From positions 124,001 through 188,000 of the forward strand of contig JAKJHU010000134.1 in assembly GCA_022316685.1 (NCBI GenBank): a stretch of 64,000 nt of DNA, given 5' to 3'. The notes beneath the pieces were generated by a model, which made no database searches, had not been told where the DNA came from, and saw nothing but the letters and a program-made list of their open reading frames with translations. Made by a program: the position numbers and the translations under genes. The DNA is from Progne subis subis (taxonomy: Eukaryota > Chordata > Aves > Passeriformes > Hirundinidae). The stretch's first letter is position 1, and each line of letters opens with the position of its first letter. This document shows positions 21,186-33,749 of the stretch, one piece after another.

Positions 21186-24100
21186 ATCAAAACTCTGTTG
21201 CACACCTACAAATTCACCATTGTTTAAAGAGATTCCCAAGAGAATGATACCTTGACTTTTAATCCCTCTTGATGAAAGACCTTAAGGCAAGATTCAGCAC
21301 TGATAGCTGACAAAACCTTTGTTATAGAACACATGAGAAATGCAGTTCAGTCTCGACACCACCACTTGAAGACTTTAAGCTGTCAAAACACAACCAGAGA
21401 GTCAACATTCCCAATTTCAACCCTGTGTGGCTGGACATGTAACCATAGACTGAGGGCACATACAATAGCTGAGTGACCCTCACACTTGTATCAAGAAGTT
21501 TTCAAGACACTGGGACAATTTATTTTTCAGCATTTTTTCTCTTACTGACCCTAAAAAATCTTATTGTTTCCAGTGATCCAGGCAAAAATGCACCTGGATG
21601 TAGTTTTGCCTTCACACTTGGAATGAAGAGCCCAGTGCTGTGATCTGCAGGTACCAGTGCTGTACAATCAGGTGTTAAATTCCAAGCCAAGTTAGGAGAA
21701 GGTTTCTTTTGCAAAGGTACACCAAGAAATGTTTAGCATTTTGAGCATTGTGGGGATAGAAATATAATACAGAATTAAAAATAATAAAAGAAAAAATTGG
21801 CAGGAACAACCGATGATTTGAAGAAGATATTGGACCAAACACAAAAGTTAATGACCACACTTTTCAGTCACTTTGATATAAATTCTGAAGAGGAAGGAAT
21901 CACTGAAATATGGTATAGAAGTAGGAGTACAATGTGTACACAATGTAATAAAGAAGAAAAATTAAAAGAGAATCAATGAAATTTGGCAAAAAGCCAGACG
22001 TGATGTAACTACTGGTTTAAAAATGGCCCCATTATTTTCATTTTTTATCTTCAAAGTGGAAGATTTCTAAGTGAGGATATTGAACTGGAGATTTTAAAAA
22101 GTCATGTAAATGTTGGATAAAAGGAAATTGGATTAAAAAAAATGAAGGAAGAAGATGCAGAAGAAAAATTGTTTCTGAACATTAATGCTATGTCCTAGAG
22201 GGTAGTACATAGCAGGACATCCAGCAGCAAGCACTGTAATAAAATCTTTAAATGCAAAAAGCAATCAAAGCTTAAGGAGCGAAAACACTCACAAACTCAG
22301 GGGTACATAAGAGTAAATGAAGTTAAAAGACTGTAACAATGATGAAAGAAAAGGGAATAGGCTAGAATTGTATTTGAAATGGGTTTTAGAATATGTATAA
22401 GAAAACAAAAGAGGTTTACAAGGGCTTGAAGGAGTACTGTAGCAGGGAAAGGAGATACAGAACACAAAATATATATTTTTTGCCAGAGGATGACACTAAA
22501 AGAAAATAAAATTTTATAAAAAATGCCAGAGAGATATCAAAGGGAATCAGTTTCATATAAAAGAGGATCAAGAAATAACTGTACCTGAAGATTGACACAG
22601 CTTTACAGTGAGCTGAGAGCTGTCCCAGAATCCCAAATAAAATGGCACTGGGTCAGGTAAGACTCTCAGAGAGCTGCACAGATGAAACAACTTGAGGAAA
22701 TAATTATAAGAACCCTAACATCAATATTCTAGGAGACACTCTGGTGAAATTCACTCCTTTATGGAGGATCTCTGAAAGCTCCTGGTAGTATTTAAGATTT
22801 CAAGTTTAGCAATTAGAGTTCCCCAACTCTCATAATAGAACTCAGAAGAACTGATGAATAGTATGGACAGCCAAGAGATAAAATTTGCAGAGATGACACA
22901 ATTTCTTAGGATGTACAAGGTGACAGGACAATTTCTGACAGTGTGATTATTCAAAGCTGAATGAAGGCACTTCACAGAACAAAAGTGAAATGACACAGGG
23001 TTGGAAAGAATTACTAAAGCATCTTCTATTCATTGCTAAGTTCTAAATGAACTTCTTACAATAAGGAGCAAAAGAAGAATCTCATTAATTTTGGACTCCT
23101 CAATGGAACCTTATTACAAAGAAGAGAGAACGATTCTACAATTTCTCTAAATTGCTACACATTGAGAGAGATGAGCTGTACAGATGTGATGCATGTGTGT
23201 GCATGTATTTGTGATTATTGCCAGTTTCCCTCACAAAATTAGTTTTTAATGAGATGAATAATACACGGTCAGATGCACTTCATATCCAGCTGAATGTTAT
23301 AAGGCATGGAAAATGGGAAGTGGAGAAGGTGATGGAGTTAAAAAAAATCTGGGCAGATAAACTATCTCACTGATTTCTTATTCTTCATCCTCTGAACATT
23401 TCAAATAGCCCTTAGAATTCCTCTGGTGTGAGGAACTAAATCAGAGGAGCTACAAAAAGCAGAGAGAGCAGTAAGTCACAACAGCTCCTAGAGCTGCACC
23501 AAATCTGGAATTACACAACACACCTTCCAATTAAGGTTCCAGAATGTATTATAGGGCAAAGTGATTGAGAGCCAAAAAACAATCTGACATGGGGAGGCTA
23601 TTCAGTGTTCCAAAAACATGATTATCCAAAAGCAGCTTAGGTGCAAACTTCTGTGCCCTCCCAGCTCCTCAGCGGGGCCCTGGGAAGACACAGCCGAGCT
23701 TCTTGTTAAAGCTGAGCACAGCCTTGCACACAAACAGCACCTCTCAGTGTTGATCATGGAATCTAAAGGGGGGAGAGCAAACCGAGATACCGTAATATTC
23801 AAATTGGGTGGCATTAAACGTGGAAAATGAGTGGGGAAAAGCTCTGTATGCTCGTTACAGCAGTGGCTCCTTGGCTGGTGTCCCTGCTAGAAAAGCACTT
23901 GTCCCTTTCTGTGGGGTGTGAGGGCACTGCCAGAGGAAACTCACGCCTCTGATATTTAATTTACTGCATGACAGAATGTTTCAGAAAACAAAATGAAGCC
24001 TTTGCTTCTCTAAATAACCCTCCCTCCCCCACTGCAGTCATTGTCTTTGTAATATTTTATGGCTTGTCATATAACACTCTGGGATATTGTCCTACAGAGG

Positions 24101-25271
24101 ATGTGACTGAACTGCTGAAATGAAATACCTGTGTGGTGTTCCTTGCCTGCAGAACCACTGGAGCAGTGGCAGATGAGGCTTTGTGCATTTCTTAGTATTT
24201 TATTTTGATTTTTTTTTAAATATATTTTTGTAATAAAGAGTGAAAAAAAATAAAAAAGAAACAAAGAAGAAAACAAGCTTCACATAGATTTAGGACTTCA
24301 GGGAAAAGAATAAAGCTGTTCCATCTATTTTATAAATGCAAATATGCTTATAACATTGATCTCAACAGTGTAAATCAATAATACCCAGAGCTTCCCTGTC
24401 CCGCACAGATTGTCTGCAAATTACAAATGGTGGTTACAAAAGTATAATCACGATGAAATATTATCAAATCTCATATTCTACTCATGCTATAATTCAAAAA
24501 AGGAGCAGATATCTTGGAAGTTGGAGTTTTGATGTTTAATGAGTGCACTATGTTTTTTCTAGTGAAGCACAACCAATTAAATTGAGCATCCAATCTTTTG
24601 CTGAAGAAACAGTCTGCAGCTTCCAAATGACTGCAATTCTCTCTTTTGCCATTACAGGAAAATATTTTTATCCTGTCACCAAGCTCAGTGCACTCAGAAG
24701 CATGAAGCAGCTGACAGATAACATAAGTAGTATTCAATATAATCAGATTGGGCTGTGCATCCGACACAAGGAGCCATTGGGAGACACAAGGAAATACAAG
24801 AATATATCTTGGAATTCCAACTTTTACTGTGGGGTAAAACCCAGTTTTTGTCACCTTTTCCAGAACTTCAGTCCTGATCAAAATCAGCCTTTTGGAAGTG
24901 TTCTTAACAGTGTTTGCTGAAAACCTTGCCTACTAAATATTTTAGAAATCCAAAAGTCCCTAGAGAACATCACTGCTAGAAAATCTGACACACCGAATGT
25001 CAGATTGATGCAGACTTAGAGCTTAGCTAAGAATCTTGAGCATCTACGTTTTGGACTGCATTGAATTTAGGCCTGATTTACCTAGTCTCCTACAGAAAGA
25101 CTGGAAGACGAAGAATACACACCTCTCCAAGCTTGATCTACTTCTCCTATCCACCTTCCTCAGATTCTGGAGAGAAGGAAAGATGAGGGTAACATTTCTC
25201 CTTTTTTCTCTTTGGGGAACTCTGTGTCTGGATCCAGCAATGGGCCAGCAAAACAACCAGATCATTAAAAT
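21186..25271. other. 4-kb non-coding stretch with an A-skewed segment
   Basis: About 21780-23600 has clearly more A than T on the plus strand; in several 60-base lines I counted about 25-28 A against 9-17 T. A 60-codon hydrophilic frame lies at 21797-21979. I cannot match the segment to a family. It may be old retroelement interior. At 24471-24920 two frames of 136 (minus) and 125 (plus) codons overlap on opposite strands, and neither has a domain. Confidence 0.5.
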
Positions 25272-25800
25272 TATAGAATCATAGAATGACTTGAGTTGGG
25301 AGAGATCTTAAAGATCATCTCATTCCATGTGCAGGGACACCTTCCACTGTCCCAGGCTGCTCCAAGCCCCAGTGTCCAACCTGGCCTTGGGCACTGCCAG
25401 GGATCCAGGGGCAGCCACAGCTGCTCTGGGCACCCAGTGCCAGGGCTGCCCACCCTGCCAGGGAACAATTCCTGCCCAAGATCCCATCCACCCTGCCCTC
25501 TGGCACTGGCAGCCATTCCCTGTGTGCTGTCCCTCCAGCCCTTGGCAATTGTCTCTCTCCATCTTTCCTGCAGCTCCTCCAGGCCCTGCAAGGCCACACT
25601 GGGCTCACCCCAGAGCTTCTCCTGTGCAGGTGAGCAATGGCAGCTCTGCCAGCCTTTCCTCCCAGCAGAGCTGCTCCCTGCCTCTGCTCACCCTGGAGCC
25701 TCCTCTGGGCTCTCTCCAGCAGCTCCAGCTCCTCGCTGTGCCGGCCCAGGCTGGGGCAGCTCTGCAGCTGGGCTCTCACCTGAGTGGGGCAGAATATTGT
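25272..25800 (-). mobile_element. CR1 LINE fragment, minus strand, near-identical to copy at 1.4-2.0 kb
   Basis: Starts ATTATAGAATCATAGAATGA (the inverted CR1 3' terminus). It runs through 'ccttccactgtcccaggctg', 'ctccaagccccagtgtccaa', 'cctggccttgggcactgcca' to '...ctgggctctcacctgag' and 'tggggcagaat'. Across about 460 bp it differs from the reverse complement of 1495-1960 at only a handful of sites and one short indel, so both belong to the same young subfamily. The minus-strand frame holds the CR1 ORF2 C-terminal block (LAVPKARLDTG). It is 5'-truncated at about 25800. Confidence 0.93.
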
Positions 25801-27404
25801 GGGTAAGATATTGCCCTCAGACTGCTGTTAGATAGAGACAGACATACTTTAGAAAGTGATAGGCATATACTATAAATATCAGTGGAAATAAAATATCTCA
25901 GTGAGAAGCATAATTAGTTACTTGATGTGTTCATAGCAGACCACAAGCACAATGTGTTTTTGCCTGCTTATTCATAGACAATAACACTGACAGCATTGGA
26001 CCCTTATTTGTCCACTGTTAAATGCACAGGTTTAGTCTCTGCCATTTAAAATAAGAGTAGTTTGAAATCTTCCATGTGCTGTAGAGAATCGAGTTATGGG
26101 AAGGTTATTGCATTGCTAATAAATAAGACAAGTAATTTTACCATGTCGTTAACAGAGCTTGAACATTATCAAACTACTTTCTCACTGGTTGCTTTACAGT
26201 TAAGCCACATACAAGCTTCAGGTTGAGAAGAATGCTTTTATTTTTCCAGAAAGACAACTAGTGAGTTGTTTTCTGACTTCTGAAACTACACAGAAGATAG
26301 AAAGTTTTGGAAGATGTTGAAGTCAGACATGAGCCTGAGGACAGACTCCATCAATAACTCAGGAAACAGTTGTTACAGTGTTTAGGCTTTCCAAACTAGT
26401 CCTTTTTTTTTTACTTCTTTTCCATGTTCATGTGGTTAGTTTTGTTGAAAAGCTTCACATTTCTGCTAGGGAAAAAGAAAACCAACAGCAAGATCACACC
26501 TGAAACACCTGTGTGTTTGCTTTGCTAAGACAGAGATGACACCAGTTTTATGCTGCTGGTCTTTGTGCATCTATCGCAATATTTGGGAGTTGTTGGTGCT
26601 TTTTAATGGAACTGTTCTCCCAGTAAGCCCCTGGGAAGGGAAATGCTATTATAGCAAATTTACAGGCAGAGAGCTGCAGCACACAGGGACATGGTGTAGA
26701 GCAGAACAGGGACTTGAAATCACCTTTCAAATTACAGGGCTTGAACTTCTGTCTGAGGCACTTCCCAGTCTTTTCTGTTCCTCTGACCCCCCTGTGCCCC
26801 TTCCCACAGCCAGATGCCCAGCACCACAGGCTCTGCTCCATCATGTTCTCCGTCTCATTTCCCTCTGGGTGTGAGACCACTAAATCATTTAAATCATCTG
26901 GGACTTCTCAGAGACTTAAATGGAAGAAGGCACATTCTGAGTGCAACCACTCCTGACACACCAGCCTCTTAGAGGGGACACAGGAAGTGGGATGAAAAAA
27001 GCCCTGAAACTACAGACATAGGTTTCAGTAGTATCACAGAGATGGTTTTCCACATGTTTTGGACTCTTCACAGGGCTAAACAAAGGATTCCTGGGAATAC
27101 AGTGGATATTTCAACCATGTTTTCACCTGATTCTCTATGGCAGCTGGAGAATTTTTTTCAGTGTAAAGGCACTTTCTAATGTTCTAAACTTGGGTAAATA
27201 TCTGTGAGTACATCAATATAGTGATAGCAATATAGTATAAAGTTATGTACCATTTGTATTAAATGACATTATAGAAATACATAAACCAATATAAAAGTAG
27301 AAGAGGACCTCAGCCCCTAACGTTTTGGGTACAGCTTGCACTTTATCTCTAAGGAAAATAATATCTTCTTTTTTAAAGCATGACAAAGCACATGGTGGGA
27401 TTCT
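25801..27404. other. Non-coding stretch, no gene seen
   Basis: AT-rich. Overlapping frames of about 110 codons on both strands at 26536-26880 have no domain and mirror each other, so they are treated as chance. No repeat family recognised. Confidence 0.55.
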
Positions 27405-27483
27405 TGAGGTGTCCTGTGCAAGGACAGGAGCTGGACTTGGATGATCCTTGTGGGTCCCCTCCAACTTGGAATATTCTGTGATT
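27405..27483 (+). mobile_element. CR1 LINE 3'-end scrap, plus strand
   Basis: 'ggacaggagctggacttgga', 'tgatccttgtgggtcccctc', 'caacttggaatattctgtga' form the last 80 bp of a CR1 of the type also seen at 38.0 and 46.5 kb ('...acaggggctggac...'). Confidence 0.85.
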
Positions 27484-30058
27484 TAATTGTAAGCTGACTC
27501 TTTAATTATCCATCAAACTGTGTTCTTGCTTCATAAGCCCTCTGAAAACTTCCCTTGTGTTTTACATGAAGAGCCAATAATTGGCCTTATTTAGTTTAGA
27601 TGAAATAAATAATTTCACAGCCACTTCTCATATAATAAGGTTGGCCACAGCCTCTTTGTTTCTCCTCAGCTTGTATATTTTTGTTTGGAGTGAACATAAA
27701 AGAGAATTTTCTTGCCTGCTGAGTGTTCATTAAAACCACTTCCAAATCTTTGCAACCATTAAGGTCCTCATTGTGTTCTGATCTTCCTGACATATTGATT
27801 TAACTGTAAAAACAATCTTTTTTTTCAAATTATAATAGTGAAGCTATTAACTGAAAGTTATGAAGGACAGCTCTACATCTAAAATCCTCAAATCCATACT
27901 TGAAAAAGTTTCATAAAATAACCAATCAAAACCGAAGATCTCTGAAGAAACAAGAGAAAGCCACTATCAAAATCATATTCTTTCTCCCAGAAGCACATTT
28001 CAAACTGGGGTTCACCTATGTGGAAATTTTTTATTTGCTCCCCATAGCTGTATGCACCTGCTCCTTGGGCTGGGACAGCTCTGACTATTAATGGTGAACA
28101 GAAACACCTTGTAGATAAATGGGGAACTCCAGAGCTCTGGTGTTTCCAAAGAGGCACCATCAGAAGGAAAGAACATTGCTAGCAAGTAACTAAACCAGAA
28201 TAGCATTTCCAAAGTTTCCACTTGGAAGTTGTTTTCAAACTTTCAGCTCCTCTTCCACTGAAGCCTAAGAAATATTCCCTTTGTAAAATTATAATTTGAT
28301 ATTCTTTTGGTTTAGGAGTCTGAGCAAAATTACTGGTGGGCTTTCCAGTTCAGACTGCTTGAGGATGTCTTCCTGTGGCTGAGGCGACACGCTGCTCACT
28401 GGAGTTGATTTTGCTGTGCAACTCCAAGGATATGAACCTGGTGAAGTCACAGAAGAAAGAAAAATAATATTATTGTTAGCAATCAGACAAGCTGATAAAA
28501 GTTCTCTCTCCCTACCGCACCTCTGCTCTGATTGGGTACTGCTGATTTCTTTTCAGAGGAAGAGTTAAGAACAATTATGATAAAATTACGGAAGTCATAA
28601 CTTTAATGTCAAGACAGAAACGTTGTGGTGCAGACCACTGTAATAAATGTTAAACTGTTGTCAAGAAAGAGCTAGATAAATTATATAATCCATTCTCCAC
28701 ATCTTACTGAGCATACAGAGCTGTAAGTATTCTTCTATTAGGTCTGCCTAGGCTGACAAATTGTATGCTAATGGATAAAATCTTAATCACAGAAATAAGG
28801 GCATGAAAATCACTCAGTTTAGCTAAGATGCTTCATAATTCTCAGTTACTCTTTCACTTGTCTTAAGTCATATTGGTAGTTCAGTCACATACCTCATCAT
28901 ACCCTGAAAACTCAACAACCTCAGCAACTCCTCTGTAAAATTTTCCTTTTAACTCCAGTTTACAGTTGATGCCTCTCTGTAGAATTTTATGTTACTGTAC
29001 ATTAAGGCCATCTTCTAAAAACACAATTTATTTTACTACATTATAAAGAAATGCCAGTTATCCTGCCACATCTGTGTTATCTGCAGGGTCCTGTGGGAAA
29101 TAGTGGTGCAATAGCAGGGAATATGTTACAATTTGTTTGGAAGCATTTTTACGGTCACCAGGTGAACGAGTAATTGCTCACATGAAAATGAGTATCTCAG
29201 TGCCTTATCTCAAAGATGGGGATGACTCTGTGTGCACAGAGCCTCGAGCAACTGCTATTGAATTTCTGTAGCCCATCTAGCTGGATAACTAAGGGAAATA
29301 AGTAATGGAAATGGGGGTTTGCATTAGAAGTAAGCTGGGGAGTTTTCACCAGGAAAGGACACTGTGAGCAGCTGAATCCGAGCAGTTTAATTCCATTATC
29401 AGATGTTGACCATGGCTCTGTACACGGGGGAGGCTGAAGCCACTTAAGCCTAACCTTGCCCAGGCAGACTCTGCTGGAGCCTGGCTACACCAACCGCAGA
29501 GCTGGGACACCTCCAATTTAGCAGGATTCCTCAAAGTCATAACCTAAATTACCATAATCTTCTGACGAAGACTGGGATTTAATGAGAGAGATTGAGCAAG
29601 ACAAGTATCCCTTAATGAGGGAAGGCAAGAGCTGCAGGAAACTGAAGAATTTTCCTGTTGAAAGCAAAATCTCATTCCTGACTCAGAAGAAGTGAGTAGT
29701 ACGTTACAGGCAAATACTTTTTAGACTTTGAGGAGCTTCCTGTCCCCCCTGCTGATATGCCTAGTGGGGTTTTGCTCTCTCAGTCTCACTCTCTGAACTG
29801 CACAGTCTCCAGCTAGGAAGCAGGAGAAGGACTTACTCCTTTCTCATCTGTTAACACTACATGCACACACACTATTAGTGTTTGGCTTCGAGAGGGAGTG
29901 AGCTCTGTCAAAAGCTTTACTGCCTCAACTCTTGGGCATGGAGGATCACAGCTTTCCTTGTAAGACTGCCTGAATTTTCCTAGTGAAAATAATCTAATGT
30001 CAAGCTAAAACTTAAAAAAACAACCAACCAAAATTTGTTTTGTGCTAAAGCATTTTGG

Positions 30059-30065
30059 AAAAAAA

Positions 30066-30118
<53 letters not shown>
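30059..30118. repeat. Poly(A) run joined to (AT)18
   Basis: About 25 A (30059-30083), then 18 alternating AT units to 30118. A compound microsatellite that grew from an A tract. Confidence 0.95.
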
Positions 30119-30120
<2 letters not shown>

Positions 30121-32130
30121 TTTCTCTGCTGAAGCAAAATACTTTCAAAAATAAAAGTGCAACAGCTCAGACATACCTCTGAAAAAGAGGATCTGTTGGA
30201 AAATGTCAGTTATCTGTAGGATGGAATTAAAAGAGTTTAGTTCACTCTGTCTCCCTCACATGCATTGACAATGCTCTAAAAAACAACATACAATGGTATC
30301 TCCTGAGCCACACATTAGTTTTAATATGGCTCTTTTTTTGGTTGGTTGATTTTATTCCTTGTTTTAGGCAATTTTCAGGAAATCTTAAGCTTTCCTCCCA
30401 TTTCTTAGTTGTAATTATTCTGCATACACTTGTGATATATCGAGAACTCCATTTCCACAGCCCTGTGTTTCTAACGATGTGCTGTTCACAACTGGTGATC
30501 ACCCTAAGCTTTGTAGCTATAAATAGAAGTTGAGAAGCAAGGCACATCCCTATTGTAACGATGTGCTGAACAAACAAAAGGCATTCCTTTGTATTCAGCA
30601 AATGGACTATTATCTTGTCCTTCAATACTCAGATGCTTTCCCTTAGTAAAAAAATTTAATAGATAATTTTACAGCTGAATAACATTTGACCTTGGGACTG
30701 CTCATTGAAATCAATGAGGCAAGCTGATTTTTATGCAGCATCTATGCACTAAAAAGGCACTTTAGGCAATTCCAAACATGAGACAGCATAACAGGAAACA
30801 CTGAGAATTCCTTGAAACATGAAAGAGCTTGTATGTTCTACAAGGCTTGTAGTTATTTCTTTGTGCACTTCAAAACAAGTGTTATGTGTTTTATCATAGT
30901 GGGAGTCATAAAAAAAGTCCACAATTGCTGCACGTACAAGGAGATGTAGTGATCCTAAGAGTTTTATCACAGCAAATTATTTCTAGCAATTTGGGTGGTT
31001 TTTTAATTGAAAAATCTCTCCAAGGACTATCAGCGTGGGGTTTTTTTTCCAAGACAACAACTACTGCTAAATGGACTTGTTTTCATAAGAGCTCAGCTGA
31101 AGCCTGCTATGATAGGCTCATACCATTAATATTAAACCTCACCATTTTGAGCTTGGAAATCCAAACCCATACCCATTAGTGTGGCAGCACATCTTTTAAA
31201 CATCATGTTTTTTATTTGTAGGTTGATTCTTCTTTGTTACTTGAAGCCACACTTCACAAAAAGCAAACTCATTGAGCCAGCTATTGAACGTGCAGTAATT
31301 CTGATGATTTCTTATTCATGGAAAAAATCCTCACATAAACCTGTGTTAGTGCATTTAACAGAGTCTTAATTTCTGGACACCCTAATCTACAGAGTGCCTC
31401 TGATCTGAACTGAATTAACGGCTCATTAATCCAGTGTGAAAAGGAATTCAAATCTATATGCAAGTTTGAAATCAAAAAGGAAATTTGGATCTGGGGAAAA
31501 CCAAATAACTGGTTCTACTCAACTGGTCACCCTCCTTGCCAGACACATTTAGTGGAACAAATTTTCCCCACAGAAAGTAAACCCACACCTGATCCCTGCC
31601 ACCTGAGGTCTGCTGGAAGGCCACTAAAGTTCATATTTCAGTTTTGAAACACCAAGTTCTATAACATAGATCAATTAACCCCTGCATGATAAAAATTAAA
31701 AATTAATCTTTTTTGCTGATTATTGTACACTTAATTCATTTTCAAGAACAAATCACTAGAGCATAAATGTCAATTTCATTTTTTTTTTAAAACTAAGATT
31801 CAATTTTGCATTTATATCATATTCAAAAAAATAATTTTCAATGTAACTCAGTGGGATATTCATATGTGCTCAGAAGCTAATGAGGTATGGGAAATAGATA
31901 CGCTTTCATAAAAGGAAAATTACTAATTGAGAAAAAAAGATTTTTAAAAGGATCTCTTAGAATGAAAAAGAACAATTTCATCACCAAATGGGACTCCTTC
32001 TTCACTATCTCTCTGGTATTTTTTCATCCCAAGTGGCCTGTTCATTTATGTAACTATTTTGGAACATTCTCCTGCTTTTAGTGATTGAAAGAATCCTGTT
32101 CATTAAACATCTCTGTAAAGAAGTTTAACA

Positions 32131-32220
32131 CCCCCCCCCCCCCAAAAAAAAAAAAAAAAAAAAAAACACAACCAAAAAAACACCAAAGCAAAAAGCAAGC
32201 AAACAAACAAAAAAAAAACC
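32131..32220. repeat. C13-A23 and A-rich low-complexity tract
   Basis: 13 C (32131-32143) joined directly to 23 A (32144-32166), then A-rich sequence with CAAC, CACC and CAAA units. A hard-to-sequence region; the exact run lengths should not be trusted. Confidence 0.9.
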
Positions 32221-33181
32221 CTAAGCAAAGAATTGTGTAAAGGCCATTTTAAGTATAAAGGTGTGTTCAATCTCTTTTTGTAACTCTGGTCTGACTATAG
32301 CATGTAAGTGGTTCTCTAGACCAGAAACACAAGGAGGGGAGCTGCTCAGGAACACTACAGTTAGTGCTCAGTGAGCTGAGAATTCTCCTTCCCCTTCTGT
32401 GGCCCAAGTGCCCCTTTTCCCTTCAGACAGACTGGCTGCTCAGTGCTTTCCCAGCTCCTTACCATATTCCAGTTTTAATGAAAACTCTTTGGCTTGGATT
32501 TGCCTGCTTGCAAACTAAATTCTGGCAATTGCACAAAGATGGGATCATTTGTGAGGGCTGATCCAAAGTCTCAGATGTTTCAGGTGAACATGTGCCCTGG
32601 TGTTATGATGATACCTGATGAAAGTCTGGACTCCAGTTTAAGGTCTGACCCTCCAACCAAATGGCAACAGTCATTGGAAAAGTACTGTTACATCTGAATT
32701 AAAAATTCTCTTTAATTAAGAGCTACACGTTCAGAGAAATTTAGTGAAAGATGTCTCCAAGCAGAGTAAGAAAAATACATATTCATATTCTGATAAGGCA
32801 ATCAAGATGTTGATGTTAATATTAGAGCTATAACTTTAATTGTATTTCAGCAAACGATTGGCAATTAGAAAACAAATTATCTCTGAGAAGCATGTCTGCT
32901 GCACAGCTTAGCCCCCAAGGCAAGCCAAAAGCTAAACCTTTTTCTTGAATTTCAATGCAGAAAATAAATCGACACACCTCTGGAATTATTCTAAACAGAA
33001 ATACCATAAACGGTTTAAAGTTACTCTGAGACACAAAAATAAAAATTCCTTTCCTCTTGAAGTGGGATCTTTGTTGCCACAAGAAACATTAGCATGCAAG
33101 AGTAAAATTTCTCTCTGCTTTTAAGATGAGAAAATGTAACAGATGTTGGCCATGTTAATTAAAGAGCATTTGTGGTTTGAC

Positions 33182-33749
33182 TGTCCTGGTTCAACCTCCC
33201 CAGCACCCGAATCCCCCCTGCCACACTCACTTCCCCCACACTGCAATCCAGAAGAGAGGCAGGAGTGTCCAAGTGAGAAAACTCGTGGGTTGAGATAGAG
33301 TATAAGAGTGAAGCAAAAGCCATGCACACAAGCACAGCAAAACAAGGAATTCATTCCCTGCTCCCCACGGGCGGGCAGGAGTTCAGCCATCCCCAGGAGA
33401 GCAGAGCCACATCCCATGGAAAAGGTTCCTCAGGAACTCAAACACATTCACTCCAAACATCACTCCTTTCCTTCTTTTTCCATTTTATATACTGAGAATG
33501 ATGTCACAGGGTCTGGAAAATCCCCTGGGTCAGTTGGGCTCACCTGTCCTTGTTGTATTTCCTCTTGGCTCCTTGTGCCCCCCTAGCCCCTCGCTGATGG
33601 GATGAGGAGCTGAAAACTCCTTGGCTCTCTGTGAGCCCTGCCCAGCAACAGCCAACACATCCCTGTGCTCTTCCCAACATTCTGATCCCAAATCCAAATC
33701 AAAGTTACCATGAGGAAAATTAACTTCATCCCTAGCCCAACTCAGCACA
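33182..33749 (-). mobile_element. Solo LTR of an avian endogenous retrovirus, minus strand
   Basis: Begins TGTCCTGGTTCAACC and ends ...CTCAGCACA, so the LTR has TG...CA ends on both strands. The internal string 'gagaaaactcgtgggttgag' at 33276-33295 is, in reverse complement, the CTCAACCCACGAGTTTTC motif of a very common bird LTR. So are 'ggaaaatcccctgggtcagt', 'ttcctcttggctccttgtgc', and 'gaggaaaattaacttcatcc' near the right end. That family starts TGTCCTGGTTTCAGCTGGG in sense orientation. Length is 568 bp. No internal retroviral sequence is attached on either side, hence solo. The 5 bp on each side do not match, so the target duplication has decayed or my boundary is off by a few bases. Confidence 0.8.

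Larger units (their letters stand above)
27484..33181. other. 5.7-kb AT-rich non-coding stretch
   Basis: No supported gene. Simple sequences: A25 then (AT)18 at 30059-30118, and C13 then A23 at 32131-32166 followed by an A-rich CAAA-type region to about 32220. Open frames stay below 130 codons and are unremarkable. The 127-codon minus frame at 30242-30625 overlaps a plus frame. Confidence 0.55.

Noticed and set aside
24471..24920. Overlapping 136-codon minus and 125-codon plus frames
   Set aside because: Mirror-image openness on both strands without any recognisable motif; treated as chance.
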